NCBI RefSeq assembly: GCF_030152825.1
Contig: NZ_JASLIP010000047.1
Location: forward strand, 1-64,000
Reading direction: 5' to 3'
Length of the DNA stretch: 64,000 nucleotides
Source of the DNA: Corynebacterium sp.
GTDB lineage: Bacteria > Actinomycetota > Actinomycetes > Mycobacteriales > Mycobacteriaceae
Position 1 is the stretch's first letter; every line of letters begins with the position of its first letter. Of this stretch, positions 24,461 through 32,405 are shown piece by piece. The notes beneath the pieces were generated by a model. It did not search any database. It was given only the letters and a program-made list of their open reading frames with translations, and had not been told where the DNA came from. Position numbers and translations under genes: made by a program.

Positions 24461-24506
24461 AAAGGCCTGGCCACGTTATCAACGTGACCAGGCCTTTAGC
24501 GTTGCG
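24461..24506. terminator. Bidirectional terminator between rbpA and ppm1
   Basis: A 17-base inverted repeat with one mismatch (AAAGGCCTGGCCACGTT against AACGTGACCAGGCCTTT, loop ATC) lies between the convergent genes and is followed by short T runs on both strands. Confidence 0.85.
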
Positions 24507-24514
24507 CTTTTCGG

Positions 24515-25312
24515 TTAGCTCTGCAGAGCGCGCTCCACGGTGCCGGCGCCGATACGTGCACCCTCGCGCATGAGCTGGCGAACCTGGTACATGCGGTGGC
24601 GGAAGCCCCAGCGGGTCACCTGAGCCATCGCCTCGCCGACGATGCGGCTGCTCATCTTGGACTCGCCGATCTCGCGCTCGGTGAAGGTAATCGGGACCTC
24701 ACGCACGTCGGCGCCCTCGTTAACAGCACGCCATGCCATGTCCACCTGGAAGACATAACCCGCGGAGTCCACGGCGTCGAGGTCCATGCGCTCCAGCAGG
24801 TCGCGCTGGAAGGCGCGGTAACCGCCGGTGATGTCGGACAGGCCGGCACCCAGCGCCATGGAGGCGTAGATGTTGCCGCCACGGGAGAGGAACTTGCGGT
24901 CTGCCGGCCAGTTCACGGTCTTGCCACCCTTGACGTAGCGGGAACCCAGGACAAGCTCTGCACCATCGTCGATCTTGTCCAGCAGCAGGTGGAGCTGCTC
25001 CGGGGCGTGGGAGCCGTCGGCGTCCATCTCGCAGAGAACCTCATAGCCGTTCTCGATGCCCCACTTGAAACCGGCCAGGTAAGCCCCGCCGAGGCCACCC
25101 TTGCCCTCGCGGTGCAGTACGTGGATGCGGGAATCGTCCTTGGCCATCTGATCCGCCAGGTCCCCGGTGCCGTCCGGCGAATTGTCGTCGACGACCAGAA
25201 CGTTGACGCGCTCCGGCTCGGCCTCCAACAGGCGACGCGTGATGATCGGGAGGTTATCGCGCTCGTTGAAAGTCGGGATGATGACGAGAGTCTTATCGCT
25301 GAGCTTCTTCAT
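24515..25312 (-). CDS. ppm1: Ppm1, polyprenol-phosphate-mannose synthase
   Basis: The protein has 265 residues. It transfers mannose from GDP-mannose to a C50-type polyprenyl phosphate. The product donates mannose to lipomannan, lipoarabinomannan and secreted glycoproteins. It is a GT2 family enzyme: VIIPTFNERDNLP (about 10-22), VVDDNSPDGTGD (about 40-51), the CEMDADGSHAPEQL metal-binding DxD (about 90-103), ITGGYRAFQ and a C-terminal GESKMSSRIV segment. No transmembrane domain is fused to it, so it must associate with the membrane through a partner. The adjacent lnt gene encodes Ppm2/Lnt, which in mycobacteria is fused to it. Confidence 0.93.
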   Translation of the reverse strand: MKKLSDKTLVIIPTFNERDNLPIITRRLLEAEPERVNVLVVDDNSPDGTGDLADQMAKDDSRIHVLHREGKGGLGGAYLAGFKWGIENGYEVLCEMDADGSHAPEQLHLLLDKIDDGAELVLGSRYVKGGKTVNWPADRKFLSRGGNIYASMALGAGLSDITGGYRAFQRDLLERMDLDAVDSAGYVFQVDMAWRAVNEGADVREVPITFTEREIGESKMSSRIVGEAMAQVTRWGFRHRMYQVRQLMREGARIGAGTVERALQS

Positions 25313-25324
25313 AATGTGATTAGT

Positions 25325-26887
25325 TTATCTGCTTTTCTTGCGCCGTGTGGGCCGAGACGCGAGGAACGCCCCGATTATCCCCAAAACACCCGCGGCAGCT
25401 AGCCCCAGCTCTACCCAGGGACCCGCGGCCACGGACGGCGTAATGCCATCGCGCAGCGGGATATCGGCCTGCAGGATATCCGGGCGGAACAGCCGGCTCT
25501 GGGCCACCACTTCCCCATCCGGCATGACGATCGCCGAGACCCCGGAGGTCGCGGCTACGACGACCGCCCGGTCCGTCTCGATCGCCCGCATCCGGCTCAT
25601 TGCGAGCTGCTGGTAGCTCATGTCCGTGAAGCCGAAGGTGGCGTTATTCGTTGGACTAGCCAGGAACTCCGCACCATTGCGCACCGCGTCGCGGGCGCTG
25701 GCGTCGAAAGAGATCTCGTAGCAGGTGGATACGCCCACGAGGACGTCCCCGCGGGCAGCGGGCATCCGCACCACGCCCGGTCCGTCGCCGGGGACGAAGT
25801 TGCCCGCGCGCTCGACGTTCTCGTTGACGTGCTTGAGGATCTCCCGGAAGGGCATGTACTCGCCGAAGGGCTGGAGGAACTTCTTCACGTGCTTCTCCCC
25901 CGGCCCCGGCTCGCTGCTGGTGGCAGGGCCCCAGGTGAGCATCGTGTTTTCATTTCCGATGACGGTGCCGACCATCACCGGAGCGTTGACTGCCGTGACC
26001 GCCGAATCGATGGCGGTGTAGGCGTCCGGGTCCTTAAACGGGTTCACATCGGAGGAGTTCTCCGGCCAGATGACCACGTCAGGCTGCGGTGCCTCGCCGG
26101 TCGCGACCGAGTCCGCCAGCTCGTGGGTGCGCTGCACGTGGTTGTTTAGCACGGCGCGGCGCTGGGCCGCGAAATCCAGGCCAGCTCGGGGGACGTTGCC
26201 CTGGATTGCGGCGACGTTGACCTGGCCCGCGGTGGGCTCCTGGCTAAAACTCGAGCCGTAGATGACGGAGGCCAGCAGCACAACGCCCACCACGCCGGCG
26301 TACTGCAGTCGGATCTTCGGGGTGACCGCAGCCCGGGTGTTGTACGGCGGTCGGGCTGCTAGGTAGATGAGCCCGCCCAGCAGGACGACCAGGAAACTCA
26401 CGAACGCGGAGCCACCAAGTCGGATATCGGCGGCCAGTGGCCCGGAAACCTGGCCCCACGCCAGCCGTCCCCAACCGAAGCCCCCGAACGGCCAGTGGGA
26501 ACGGAAACCCTCGACGGCGACGAAGAACGCGGCCGCGCCCACGATGCTGCGCCAGTTCCAGGTTCCGTTGCCCCAGCGCAGCAACCAGCGGGCTCCGAGG
26601 CCAAAAAGCAAGGCGTAGAGCGCCTGCACGATGGCGAGCGCGATCCACGCGGAGGCGCCGACGAACTCACCGATCCACGGCAGGAGAAAGCCATACGTAG
26701 CCAGCGAGTTGAGGAAGGCGAGCGAGACTGCGTGCCGCTGCGTGACAACGGCGAAGAAGAGCGCGTAGCCCAACGGGGCTGCCCACCACAGCCCGGTGGG
26801 CTCGTAGGAGGCGAAGACCATGAAGCCCGCAAAAAGGGCTCCCACCACCCGCCACGGTGAGGGAAGGTTAGCGAGCCACTGCTTCAT
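25325..26887 (-). CDS. lnt: Lnt, apolipoprotein N-acyltransferase
   Basis: The protein has 520 residues. It adds the third acyl chain to the N-terminal cysteine of diacylated lipoproteins. About seven or eight membrane segments occupy residues 10-215. The nitrilase-like periplasmic domain follows, with catalytic residues E276 (WPENSSD), K335 (VKKFLQPFGEYMPF) and C389 (STCYEISFD). A last membrane segment is near 495-512. The start overlaps the fxsA stop by four bases (ATGA), and ppm1 lies 12 bases downstream, so fxsA-lnt-ppm1 is one operon. Confidence 0.92.
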   Translation of the reverse strand: MKQWLANLPSPWRVVGALFAGFMVFASYEPTGLWWAAPLGYALFFAVVTQRHAVSLAFLNSLATYGFLLPWIGEFVGASAWIALAIVQALYALLFGLGARWLLRWGNGTWNWRSIVGAAAFFVAVEGFRSHWPFGGFGWGRLAWGQVSGPLAADIRLGGSAFVSFLVVLLGGLIYLAARPPYNTRAAVTPKIRLQYAGVVGVVLLASVIYGSSFSQEPTAGQVNVAAIQGNVPRAGLDFAAQRRAVLNNHVQRTHELADSVATGEAPQPDVVIWPENSSDVNPFKDPDAYTAIDSAVTAVNAPVMVGTVIGNENTMLTWGPATSSEPGPGEKHVKKFLQPFGEYMPFREILKHVNENVERAGNFVPGDGPGVVRMPAARGDVLVGVSTCYEISFDASARDAVRNGAEFLASPTNNATFGFTDMSYQQLAMSRMRAIETDRAVVVAATSGVSAIVMPDGEVVAQSRLFRPDILQADIPLRDGITPSVAAGPWVELGLAAAGVLGIIGAFLASRPTRRKKSR

Positions 26888-27369
26888 CGGGCGCTATCGG
26901 TCCCGGCAGGACCCTCGTCCCCGAACTCCTCGCTGCGGTGGTCAATGACCTCTCCCCAGCCCGGGATGTTGCGTACCTGCGGATCGCTGGCACGGGAGGA
27001 CACGATGAAGGATTCCCCACCCAGGCGGGTGATCTTCGCGCGCAGCGCGGTTCCCATGCTGCGGCGGGCGATCGAGCGGGTCGGCGGGAGCATGAACAGA
27101 ATGCCCACGACCCCCGTCACAACCCCAGGCAGAGCTACTAGCAGAGCACCGAACGCAGAGAGCGCTGCATCGCCGGTTAGTTTTCCTGGCGACCTGCGGT
27201 CCCGCAGCACGCGCACCGTCAGCACACGCATCTGCCAGGCGGCGATCGCGACACCGAGGATGAACAGCCCCAGGTACAGCAGGATCGTCCAGCCGAAGCC
27301 GAGCCACTTGCCCAGCAGAATAAAGGCCAACAGCTCCACGACCACGTAGAGGAAGAAGCTCCTGCGCAT
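26884..27369 (-). CDS. FxsA-family membrane protein
   Basis: The ATG at 27369, 13 bases after AGGAGG, gives 161 residues. Three or four membrane segments occupy about residues 3-105, typical of FxsA/YtzA proteins (FFLYVVVELLAFILLGKWLG, then the GLFILGVAIAAWQMR segment and the GVVTGVVGILFMLPPTR segment). The C-terminal tail is hydrophilic. In E. coli, FxsA overexpression relieves F exclusion of phage T7; the molecular role is not known. It is co-transcribed with lnt and ppm1, as in other actinobacteria. Confidence 0.85.
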   Translation of the reverse strand: MRRSFFLYVVVELLAFILLGKWLGFGWTILLYLGLFILGVAIAAWQMRVLTVRVLRDRRSPGKLTGDAALSAFGALLVALPGVVTGVVGILFMLPPTRSIARRSMGTALRAKITRLGGESFIVSSRASDPQVRNIPGWGEVIDHRSEEFGDEGPAGTDSAR

Positions 27370-27488
27370 AAGTTTTCTGTGTCCTCCTAAAAGACAATCA
27401 GCGCACCAGCGGCATGCGGTACCTGATAGCAGTAACGCTGCAGCGGTGTTAGAGATTCCATCGTAGTCCCGGCGGCAGCAAAAGCGCT

Positions 27489-28223
27489 CTAACGCGGCGC
27501 GAGCCGCCACAGCCAACGCGGAACCAGCTGCATCACCGCAGCCAGCACGCGGAGCTTGCCCGGAATCCACACGTCGTCGCGGCGGCGCTCTAGGGCCTCC
27601 ACGGTGGCCTTCGCAACCACGTCAGGGGTGGAGGACATCGGCGCAGGATCCATCCCCTCGGTCATCCGTCCGATGACGAAGCCGGGGCGCACGACCATCA
27701 GCCGCACCCCGCTGCCCCGCAGGGCGTCCTGCATCCCCTGGGCGAACCCATCCAGGCCGGCCTTCGCGGAACCGTAGACGTAGTTCGGGCGGCGCACCCG
27801 GGCACCGGCGATCGAGGAGTACGCCACCAGCGTGCCCGTGCCACGGCGCTTCATCCGCTGGGATAGCTCCGTGAGCAGCACGGCCTGCGCGGTGAAGTCC
27901 GTGTGCAGCACCCGGTAGACCTCAGCACCGTCCTCCTCCGCGAGCTGCTGGTCCCCCAGCACCCCGAACATGGCGAAGGCGGTGTCGATCGGCCCGCAGC
28001 CCGCCTCCATCTCATCGATGATGCCGCTGTGGCTCGCGGTATCTGCCGCGTCGAAGAAGTAGGTCTCCACCCGCTCTGCACCCAAGCCTCGTAGCTCCTC
28101 GGCCAAGGTTTCCAGAGCTTCAGGCCGGCGTCCTGCCAAAAGGAAGGACTGCCCCGGTGCCAGCAGGCGCGCGATGTGCTCGCCGATCTCGCTGGTGGCG
28201 CCGAAAATGGCGATATTAGACAT
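27489..28223 (-). CDS. DprE2-like short-chain reductase
   Basis: The ATG at 28223 overlaps the helicase stop (ATGTCTAA), giving 244 residues. The SDR NAD(P)-binding motif is GATSEIG (8-14), and the active site is S137 with Y150-xxx-K154. The protein is closest in pattern to DprE2, the reductase that, after DprE1 oxidation, makes decaprenyl-phosphoryl-arabinose, the arabinan donor. C. glutamicum is known to carry a second DprE2-like gene (NCgl1429) in addition to the one beside dprE1; this is likely that paralogue because the neighbours agree. An alternative is an unrelated SDR, but the length and motifs argue for DprE2-type. Confidence 0.75.
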   Translation of the reverse strand: MSNIAIFGATSEIGEHIARLLAPGQSFLLAGRRPEALETLAEELRGLGAERVETYFFDAADTASHSGIIDEMEAGCGPIDTAFAMFGVLGDQQLAEEDGAEVYRVLHTDFTAQAVLLTELSQRMKRRGTGTLVAYSSIAGARVRRPNYVYGSAKAGLDGFAQGMQDALRGSGVRLMVVRPGFVIGRMTEGMDPAPMSSTPDVVAKATVEALERRRDDVWIPGKLRVLAAVMQLVPRWLWRLAPR

Positions 28224-30951
28224 CGATAGCCACAACCCCTCGTTGCATCGCGTCCACGGCCTTGCGCGCGGACTTCCTCACGTCGTTGGAATAACCGGTC
28301 ATCTTGATCTGATCCAGCAGGTCCTTCACCCGACCACAGGCGCGGACGAAGTCACCCGGGGTTAGCACCGCGCCCGAGGCCTCCGCGGCCTGCAGGCAGT
28401 ATTCCAGCGGTGCCCCGGCCACCCACTGGTGAACCGCCGTGGCGAAGCCCAGCTGGGGCTCCCGGGTGGCGGTCAGGCGGTGGCGTTCCTCGTCGCTGAC
28501 AAGCTCCTTGTACACGCGCAGCGTGTGCGCCACCGCCTCCTCCAACGCATCCGTCGGCAACTGGGTGCGCACGGTGGATTCCCGACGGTTCTCAAACACG
28601 CAGGCACTCACCGCAGCAGCCAGCTCGGCCGGGTCGAGCTCATCCCATAGCCCGCGGCGGAGGCACTGGGCCACCAGCAGATCCGATTCGTGGTGGATCC
28701 GGGCCAGCTTCTCGCCCTCTTCGGTGACCTTCGCCGCCGGGGCACCGCCCTCACCCGCCCAGGTTTCCACGTAGCCCAGCTCCTCGAGCAGAGCGATGAT
28801 CCGGTCGAAGGTGGCGGTCAGCGAGTCCCCCGGCTGCTCGGATTCCTGCTTCTGGTACTCCCAGCGCCGGCCGGCCTTCAGCACGGACTGTGCCTTCTTC
28901 GCCAGCTCCTCGCGCTCCGCCCAGGAATGAACCGGGTGGACATGCAGCTGATTGCGCAGCTCCGCGGCCTTCTTCGAACCCCCGCGGGCGTGCGGGCGGA
29001 TCTTCTTCGGCTTATCCAGGTGCATGCGCCGCAGCTGGGAGGCCACAGCCCGGGCGTGGCGCTTCGGTGCGCGCTCCACGCCCCGGTGGATCCGCATGTG
29101 ACCGATGATCACCGGGGTGTTACGGAACATGTCGGCGGCCACGCGCTCTACCCAGCCATCGTCGAGAACCAGGGTGGGGCGCGGATTGCGGGAAGAATCG
29201 GAACGGACGACCACAGCGGTCACCGGGTTCTTGCCCGTCGGCAGGGCGATCACATCACCAACGTTGATCGAGCGCAGCAGGTGTTCGACCTCCTGCTGGC
29301 GCTCGAGGGCCGCATCCCGCTTCGCCTGCCGCTCCTCGTGGGACAGCGTGCGCCGTAGCTCCGCGTAGTCCAAGACCTGCTCGGTGAGCTCGGCGGCGTC
29401 GGCCCGCTGTGCGGCCTCGGTGCGTCCCACCAGGGCCTCCAGCTCTGCACGCTCCCGGTCGAAGTCTTGCCGCCGCAGCTCGACGGCGTGCGCGCGCTCC
29501 ACGATCGTGTCATTAGCCTGGTACTGGGCGAAGGAACGCTCCAGGATCCGGTGCGCCTCCGCCCAGCCCTTCGTGGCGATGAGGTTGACCGCCATGTTGT
29601 AGCCCGGCCGGAACGTCGAATCCAGCGGGTACGTCCGGGCCGAGGCCAGCGCTGCCACCGCATAGGGATCGACCTGGGGGCTCCACAGCACCACGGCGTT
29701 GCCCACCGTGTCGATACCGCGGCGCCCTGCGCGCCCCGTCAGCTGCGTGTACTGGCCCGGGGTCAGCTCCGCGTGAGCCTCCCCGTTGAACTTCGTCATC
29801 TTCTCCAGCACCACCGTGCGCGCGGGCATGTTGATGCCCAGCGCCAGCGTCTCGGTGGCGAAGCAGACCTTCAGCAGCCCACGGCTAAACAGCTTCTCCA
29901 CGATGTGCCGGAACGCCGGCAGCATCCCGGCGTGGTGCGCCCCGAAGCCCCGCATCAAGGCCCGGCGCCACTGGCGGAAACCCAGCATGTGCAGATCCGC
30001 CGGCTCCAGCCCAGCCACGCCCTCGTCGATGACCTCGCCGATCTCACGAGCCTCCTCGGGCGTGGTGAGCTCCACCTTCCGGATCAGCAGCTGCTGCACC
30101 GCCTTATCGCAGCCGATGCGGGAGAAAATGAAGTAGATCGCCGGCAGCATCTTCGCCTGCTCCAGGTGGCGCACCACGTCCTCGCGGCGGGGCCCGCGTT
30201 GATTGCCATAGGCCTCAGCCTTGCCCACCGCCGAGAGCAGGGAACGGTTGATCGCGCCGGGGTGGTCCTCCCCCGCCAGGTGCTCGGCGTTCTTGCTGAA
30301 CAGTCGCATGATCTTCGAACCGACCATCATGTACTGGGTCAGCGGAACGGGGCGCTTATCAGTGACGATGATGTCCGTCTCGCCCCGCAGGGTGCGCAGC
30401 CAGCCGCCGAACTCCTCCACGTTGGAGACCGTCGCCGAGAGCGACACCAGGGTCACGCGCTGGTCCAGGTTGAGGATCGTCTCCTCCCACACCGGCCCAC
30501 GCCACCGGTCGGCCAGGAAGTGGACCTCGTCCATCACCACGTGGGTGAGGCTGGCCAGCCGGTCCGAGTCCGCGTAGATCATGTTGCGCAGGACCTCGGT
30601 GGTCATGACGACGATCGGCGCGTCCGGGTTGAGCGTCACGTCGCCCGTGAGCAACCCGACGTTCTCTTCGCCGTAGCTGGCGCACAGGTCGTGGTACTTC
30701 TGGTTGCTCAGTGCCTTGATCGGCGTGGTGTAAAAGCAGGCCCCGCCACCGTGGAAGGCCATGTAGACCGCGAATTCGCCGACGATCGTCTTGCCGGCAC
30801 CGGTCGGTGCTCCCACGAGCACTCCCCTGCCCTCGGCGATCGCAGCGGCTGCGTCAAGCTGGAATTCATCGAGTTCGAAGTCGTATTCCTTCCGGAACTC
30901 TTCGACCAGCGTGGGGTAGTTTTTTGCGTTGCACGTAGCGCTGTTAGCCAT
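28216..30951 (-). CDS. HelY/Ski2-like DEAD/DEAH RNA helicase
   Basis: I place the start at the ATG at 30951, giving 911 residues, because sequence further upstream has no ribosome binding site. Motifs in order: Q-type FELDEFQLDA, Walker A GAPTGAGKT (about 49-57), a DEVHF box in the middle of the first RecA domain, SATV, and the second domain with GINMPARTVV and TGRAGRRGIDT (about 435-445). A C-terminal helical domain follows. The domain order is like that of Mtr4/Ski2 helicases that unwind structured RNA for degradation; mycobacterial HelY is the orthologue. The gene lies after tatA-tatC, as in other mycolata, and overlaps the DprE2-like gene. Confidence 0.9.
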   Translation of the reverse strand: MANSATCNAKNYPTLVEEFRKEYDFELDEFQLDAAAAIAEGRGVLVGAPTGAGKTIVGEFAVYMAFHGGGACFYTTPIKALSNQKYHDLCASYGEENVGLLTGDVTLNPDAPIVVMTTEVLRNMIYADSDRLASLTHVVMDEVHFLADRWRGPVWEETILNLDQRVTLVSLSATVSNVEEFGGWLRTLRGETDIIVTDKRPVPLTQYMMVGSKIMRLFSKNAEHLAGEDHPGAINRSLLSAVGKAEAYGNQRGPRREDVVRHLEQAKMLPAIYFIFSRIGCDKAVQQLLIRKVELTTPEEAREIGEVIDEGVAGLEPADLHMLGFRQWRRALMRGFGAHHAGMLPAFRHIVEKLFSRGLLKVCFATETLALGINMPARTVVLEKMTKFNGEAHAELTPGQYTQLTGRAGRRGIDTVGNAVVLWSPQVDPYAVAALASARTYPLDSTFRPGYNMAVNLIATKGWAEAHRILERSFAQYQANDTIVERAHAVELRRQDFDRERAELEALVGRTEAAQRADAAELTEQVLDYAELRRTLSHEERQAKRDAALERQQEVEHLLRSINVGDVIALPTGKNPVTAVVVRSDSSRNPRPTLVLDDGWVERVAADMFRNTPVIIGHMRIHRGVERAPKRHARAVASQLRRMHLDKPKKIRPHARGGSKKAAELRNQLHVHPVHSWAEREELAKKAQSVLKAGRRWEYQKQESEQPGDSLTATFDRIIALLEELGYVETWAGEGGAPAAKVTEEGEKLARIHHESDLLVAQCLRRGLWDELDPAELAAAVSACVFENRRESTVRTQLPTDALEEAVAHTLRVYKELVSDEERHRLTATREPQLGFATAVHQWVAGAPLEYCLQAAEASGAVLTPGDFVRACGRVKDLLDQIKMTGYSNDVRKSARKAVDAMQRGVVAIDV

Positions 30952-31056
30952 ATGTATACCGAGTCTATCCGCTCGCTGTTGCTCACGCGTTTCAGGACGT
31001 CGGTTCGGGCAGACACTCAATCCCCGGTCTGCTGCTCATTGGGGCTGCGGTGGTGT

Positions 31057-32088
31057 TTAGTTGTCCTCGTCGAAGATCTCGGCGTAGTTGAAGGAGTTCC
31101 GCCGTCCCATGCCCGGGTCTGCCGGTGCCTGACCCGCGATGCCCTGGGAGGCCCTGATCGGCTCGGCGCGTTCGACAGCCTCGGCTGGCGCGACCGCGCC
31201 GGAGGGGCGAATCTCGGAACCAGGAGCGTCTGCCGCCTGGGCCTGCCGCTTATCCCGGCGCTTATCGTTGAAACGGATGATCAGGTAGGCGATCTCCATC
31301 ATCAGGGTCAGTGCGCAGCCGAGCGCCAGCATGGAGAACGGGTCAGCCGGGGTCACGAAGGCCGCGAAGGCGAAGAGACCGACGATGATGTAGCGGCGCT
31401 TCGTCTTGATGCTGTCGTAGCGCAGTAGACCCGCGAAGCTCAGCAGCACCGTGAACAGTGGCAGCTCGAAGCTGACGCCGAAGACGAGCAGGAGGATGAG
31501 GACGAAGCTGAAATACTCGCTGCCCTTCAGCGCGGTGATCTGGGCCTCGTCGCCGACCGTGAGGAGGAAGTGCAGGCCGTGGTGCAGGACGAGGTAGGCC
31601 AGCGCGGCGCCGAAGAAGAAAAACAGTGTTGCTACCAGTGACACCGAGACCGCCCAGCGGCGCTCATTCTTCTTCAGTCCCGGGGTGATGAAGCCCCAGA
31701 TCTGGCCGATCCACACCGGAGCGGAGAGCACGATGCCGGCGATGAAACCGACCTTCAAGCGCAGCAGGAACATCTCGAAGGGGCCGGTGGCCAGCAGGCG
31801 ACACTCCCCGGTCGCGGCACCGAAGCGCACCTCGGAAGGGAGTTTGCAATAAGGCTCGCGGAGGATTTCCCCCAGGCTGCGGAGCGGGCCCACGTTGGTG
31901 CCGTACCAGAGGTAGCCCAGGATCGTGCCGATCAGGATTGCGATGACCGCGATAATGAGGCGGCGGCGGAGTTCCTGAATGTGCTCGACGATGCTCATCG
32001 CGCCGTCGGTTGGGCGTTGGTTGGCACGGCGAAAAGCCCGGCGGCGGGGCCGCTGGGCTGTGCGTGCTGCCTGAGGGGTGTTACTCAT
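31057..32088 (-). CDS. tatC: TatC, twin-arginine translocase subunit
   Basis: The protein has 343 residues. It recognises the twin-arginine signal peptide at the cytoplasmic membrane. Six membrane segments begin near residue 45. The conserved EHIQELRRRL block (about 35-44) is the signal-binding N-terminal region, followed by FIAGIVLSAPVWIGQIWGFITPGL (about 115-138). An Ala/Pro/Arg-rich N-terminal extension and a long Ala/Pro-rich tail (from about 275) are typical of actinobacterial TatC. It lies 43 bases after tatA in the same direction. Confidence 0.94.
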   Translation of the reverse strand: MSNTPQAARTAQRPRRRAFRRANQRPTDGAMSIVEHIQELRRRLIIAVIAILIGTILGYLWYGTNVGPLRSLGEILREPYCKLPSEVRFGAATGECRLLATGPFEMFLLRLKVGFIAGIVLSAPVWIGQIWGFITPGLKKNERRWAVSVSLVATLFFFFGAALAYLVLHHGLHFLLTVGDEAQITALKGSEYFSFVLILLLVFGVSFELPLFTVLLSFAGLLRYDSIKTKRRYIIVGLFAFAAFVTPADPFSMLALGCALTLMMEIAYLIIRFNDKRRDKRQAQAADAPGSEIRPSGAVAPAEAVERAEPIRASQGIAGQAPADPGMGRRNSFNYAEIFDEDN

Positions 32089-32131
32089 GCGGAAAAGCGG
32101 AAACGCGGCGAAGCTGGGCGCGAGTTTCTAC

Positions 32132-32362
32132 CTAGTTGCTGTTCTGATTCTGCTGCTGCGCTGGATTAGGCTGCGGCGCGCGCTGCTGCTCGATGGCCTC
32201 CTGCCCGTTCTGCTCTGGGTTATCGGTGCGCATCTCGTCCATCTCGGACTTGAAGATGCGCATCGAACGGCCGAGGGAACGGGCTGCGTTCGGCAGGCGG
32301 GATGCGCCGAACACGAGAAGGACAACCAGCAACAGGATGAGGATGTGGCTACCAGAGAGCAT
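32132..32362 (-). CDS. tatA: TatA, twin-arginine translocase pore subunit
   Basis: The protein has 76 residues. It has a single membrane segment (about 4-19, HILILLLVVLLVFGAS), the hinge RLPNAARSLGRSMRIFKSEM (about 22-41) that forms the amphipathic helix, and a Gln/Asn/Pro-rich tail. TatA multimers form the pore that moves folded twin-arginine proteins. It lies between pafBC and tatC, the same order as in mycobacteria. Confidence 0.95.
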   Translation of the reverse strand: MLSGSHILILLLVVLLVFGASRLPNAARSLGRSMRIFKSEMDEMRTDNPEQNGQEAIEQQRAPQPNPAQQQNQNSN

Positions 32363-32405
32363 GAAGGTTTTTGCCTTTCAGGACCAGCGTTAAAAATCTC
32401 AGTCT

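Noticed and set aside
29467..31428. A 653-codon open frame on the plus strand opposite helY
   Set aside because: It is the shadow of a GC-rich helicase gene, with low-complexity Arg/His-rich product and no ribosome binding site.
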